Assembly: GCF_014905175.1 (NCBI RefSeq)
Contig: NC_057788.1
Location: 6,014,001 to 6,078,000 of the forward strand
DNA from: Aphidius gifuensis
Lineage: Eukaryota > Arthropoda > Insecta > Hymenoptera > Braconidae
Length of the DNA stretch: 64,000 nucleotides
Reading direction: 5' to 3'
Part shown: one piece after another, positions 61,002 to 64,000 of the stretch
How the letters are laid out: each line of letters opens with the position of its first letter
Numbering within the stretch: position 1 is the first letter of the stretch
Program-made: the position numbers and the translations under genes
Notes under the pieces: generated by a model
What the model saw: the letters and a program-made list of their open reading frames with translations, nothing else
What the model was told of the DNA's origin: nothing
Databases searched by the model: none

Positions 61002-63533
61002 TTAATGTATACACATGGCTCTTTTTACATGAGAGTTCATAAGAATACTTGGTATTTCACTATCTAAGTCAATTTCAATGTCAACTTCTTGTCTGATGAG
61101 TATCCTGTAAAATAAAAAATAATATTATTAATGATGGATATTATTTATAAACAGTTCTTTAGAGGACTTTTTCATTTCGGTATATTAATATAATAATAAT
61201 AATAATTAAAAAAAAAATAATAAAAGAAAAAAGTTCGAAATTATTGATTAATATTCATTTTACCGTTGACCAGTAGAATCGATTTCTTCAATCAATAGAT
61301 TACCGCTATTAAGTTGCATTCCAAGTATACCAATTTTTGATAATTTATCTCCTCCTGTGTTCGAACCGGAATTTGTTATAGTTTCAGCAGGTTCTTTGTA
61401 AGCTCGAATCTCAACTTTATGATAGACATTAAAACTGTAAAAAAAATAATATTTGTCATCAAAAGTTTATTAGAGATATAAATAAAGGATAAATCTTTAA
61501 TTAGTCACTTTTTATCCCTTAATATTATGCAACATTAATAATGTGATAATTAAATAATTTTAATAAATAAAACATTAATTAAAAATTATTGAATAATATT
61601 TGACTTACTTATCATCAGTATCTTTTATTTTTATTTTTTGTTGACCTCCTTCAAGTACCACAGTCATTGGAAATTGTAGTTTCATTCTTCCATCGCTATT
61701 TGGTCCATCAGTTCTAAATAAATAATCAAAATTCATAATGGGTAATTCTTTGTTTATACATAATGATAAAAACATCAATAATAAATATATTAATTAAATA
61801 ATTTTAAAAAACGAAAAATTGGTTTGAAATAGTTGATTAATGTTCAACTTACACTTCGTCATCATTTTCTTTTAATAGTGCACCTGGTACTTTACGTCCG
61901 TAACGTTGAAGTAGTTCCGGAGGGAGTTTACTACCTACAGGTGGGTAAGTCCGACTGTAAGGTAATAATAATATTATTAATGATGTATATTTTTTATTAA
62001 GACAGAGATGGTAATTGATTTTCAATTAATAGAACATTAATAATAATAATAATAATAATAGAATAATTTTAAAAAGCAAAAAATTGGTCTAAAATAATTG
62101 ATTAATGTTTAACTTACTGTAAAGGTTTCGACCCATCTGGTTTTGATGTTATTTTGGCGGAATAAACTTTAACATTAGAATCAAGTTTTGGTGGATTGAA
62201 TAATAAACCTTCCTCTTCTGAATATTCAGGTGGGTTATTTTCAGCTTTAACGTAAAATGTGTGTTTCAAAATAAAACTGTAAAATAAAAATAATGATATT
62301 AATAATGGACCTATATTTGTCATCAACAGTTTTTTAAAAAAATATATAATTATAAATTAAAGAAAATAATAGATATATTCGAAATTGTTTTAAAATTCAA
62401 CTTACGTTTCATTACTATCTTTTAATTTTAGTGTTAATTTTCCACCATCAAGTGATCCATACCAATTACCTAATTTAAATGATGTTTTTTCCTCTTCAGC
62501 AGCAATTTTATTGCTTTTAGGTTTAATTGATTTATCGTTAAGTTCAATGTTGAATGTAGAAGGAAAAATTAAACTGTAAAATAATAATTATGATAATATT
62601 ATTAATGATGTATATTGTTTTATCAACAGTTTAATTAAGATAGGTCCAGGTGCTTAACATCTAGTAATTTTCGACACGTGTGCTCTTTCTTTTTAACAGT
62701 TTGATATATTTTTTATAATATTACTTGATTATAAATAGAAATTTCATCATGAGACCAAACTTCGAGGTGAAAAATTTTCATAATTTTATCACTGGATGTT
62801 AAGCACCTGGCCTTGATAATAAATAATTTTAATTATCAAAGAATGGTTTGAAATTATTGCGCAATATTCTACTTACTCTTTTCTTCCAAAGAAAATTTTT
62901 GGTATTATTAATCCTACTTCACCACTATCAAGTGATACTGTGAAATTATGATTAATATTTAATGTTTTTACTTCTTTTTCAGCAAATATTGATGATATTT
63001 TCTTTCCAGCAGCCTGTATGGTTGAGCAAGAACCAGTTGAATTTTGGATAGCTTTATAAAAATAATAAATGATATCAATTTAAAAGAATATATTTGAATT
63101 AAATATAAAATAATATTTGATGGTAATTTTTTTTGTTTTTCTATGATTATAAAAATGGCTACTGTCACTAATTCCGTCAATTTAAAGTGGATATAAACTG
63201 TGATTAGGTAAATTTAGCTGGTACAACGGACACTTTCATATAAAATAACCCCAAATTCACTCAAAATCACACGTTATGTCGTTATATCCACCATAAATTG
63301 TTTGTAATTAATACAGGCTTCACTTACTTTTTTTTAAAAAATGAAACTTAAAATAATAATATACCTTGCGCATGATGTGACCGGCGGACATAATTATTTG
63401 GTTCAAGTACTAGCGATGAATTAATTCGACTAGTCGTGAGCGTCGTAGGTCGTAGATATTTTGTTGAATTAGTTATTGGAGCATATTTTGCTGTACCAAC
63501 AAGACGCAATGTATTTCTTAAAATTCCACTCAT
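61002..63533 (-). CDS. Unrecognised modular protein, tandem copy 2
   Basis: Eight exons: 63533-63365, 63051-62877, 62573-62406, 62276-62118, 61954-61853, 61713-61609, 61434-61264, 61104-61002; 383 residues. Every exon has the same length as in copy 1 and all phases are preserved. The N-terminus is nearly identical (MSGILRNTLRLVGTAKYAPI). Differences are scattered replacements (for example STGSCSTIQAAGKK against STGFWSTIRAAGNK, and SHVKRAMCIH against SRVKRSMCIH), and no stop or frameshift was seen. Retention of the frame in eight exons argues that both copies are, or recently were, under selection. Function unknown; possibly imported into mitochondria, judging only from the N-terminus. Confidence 0.75.
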
Positions 63534-64000
63534 TTTTTATCAGTTTTTAATACTAATTATTTAAACAATAAATAGCTAAATAGATTTTTGTGTGATGAAC
63601 TGGTAGACAATGTCAAAAAAACACATTGGCATGTCAACAAGGTTGTTTATGGGGGCACGTGGGAAGGAAAAAAAATATCCTTCCAGAATGTTCCAGAATA
63701 CTACTGACTATAGACAACTGCAGAGAATACGTAATAATATTGGTGGTAGTTTAAATTCAAGAGCATTTATTTCATTAATATTATTATCAATACAAATAAT
63801 CCATCACTAGTATTACTACGTTTTTTAAATTGTATTTTTGGAGATTCAATATTTAGAGTATTTAGTGGACGACGTTACTAAATATCGTTCTAGTCCCGAC
63901 GGCCAAAATCATCTATTATCTGTCGTTGCAACAACAGCATTTTAAGCATGAAAAATTGAAAGATTCGACTAGGAGCACAGAGCATGCGAGGAGTAATTCA
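63534..64000. repeat. 5' flank of gene copy 2 and dispersed repeat at the window edge
   Basis: 63534-63690 matches the 5' flank of copy 1 and presumably holds the promoter. From about 63850 the sequence matches the repeat at 56429-56550 (ATCTATTATCTGTCGTTGCA, then GGAGCACAGAGCATGCGAGG), running off the window. Confidence 0.6.

Noticed and set aside
1..64000. tRNA, rRNA, CRISPR, retroviral or other viral genes
   Set aside because: No B-box-like GGTTCGAATCC with a matching cloverleaf, no rRNA blocks, no regularly spaced repeats, and no reverse transcriptase, integrase or capsid-like frames were seen by eye.

Overview
This is a eukaryotic nuclear window, very AT-rich, with short U2-type introns (about 60-120 bp, GT-AG) inside most genes, long A/T homopolymers and no operon logic. 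The conserved genes (GNL1, CCDC93, SLC36 'pathetic'-type transporter, RRP1, LCLAT1, RMDN) are animal genes. Base composition and gene style suggest an insect, plausibly a parasitoid wasp, but that is inference; no species marker was seen. All exon models were built by hand from reading frames, splice consensus, phase agreement and family knowledge.

Layout. 1-360 (-): start of a TMEM62-like gene running off the left edge. 1126-3263 (+): complete GNL1, a circularly permuted nucleolar-type GTPase. 4430-16678 (-): a family of three F-box/leucine-rich-repeat paralogues (A 4430-6090, B 11571-13236, C 14787-16678). Between A and B lie intact CCDC93 (7294-9794) and a broken B4GALT7 copy (10387-10971). 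The duplicated block that carries copy B also carries a 51-bp piece of the CCDC93 3' end, so the order of events can be read from the breakpoints. 16679-19927 is gene-poor, with one orphan coding-like fragment.

19928-36140 (-): one large SLC36 amino-acid transporter gene. The core is five coding exons (19928-27558). Two further candidate first exons (36084-36140 and, weaker, 23066-23127) match the phase of their target exons, suggesting alternative promoters. About 8.6 kb after that (36141-44720) holds no gene I can support. 44721-45596 (-): a small divergent p24/GOLD-like membrane protein. 46748-49109 (+): RRP1, with an expanded 81-bp coding minisatellite. 50009-51268 (-): LCLAT1 acyltransferase. 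53137-55015 (-): an RMDN/PTPIP51-type tether with an N-terminal membrane anchor and a good FFAT motif.

55016-64000: repeat-rich. It has several small inverted-repeat elements and a tandem duplication of an unrecognised 383-residue gene (57332-59813 and 61002-63533, -). Both copies are intact. They are built from short exons with phase-2 introns whose ends encode similar sequence modules, and a foldback element sits at the junction of the two units. This modular gene pair is the best candidate in the window for something undescribed. The housekeeping genes serve ribosome biogenesis (GNL1, RRP1), endosomal recycling (CCDC93), membrane-contact/lipid biology (RMDN, LCLAT1) and amino-acid transport (SLC36). 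No CRISPR, tRNA, rRNA or viral gene was found.
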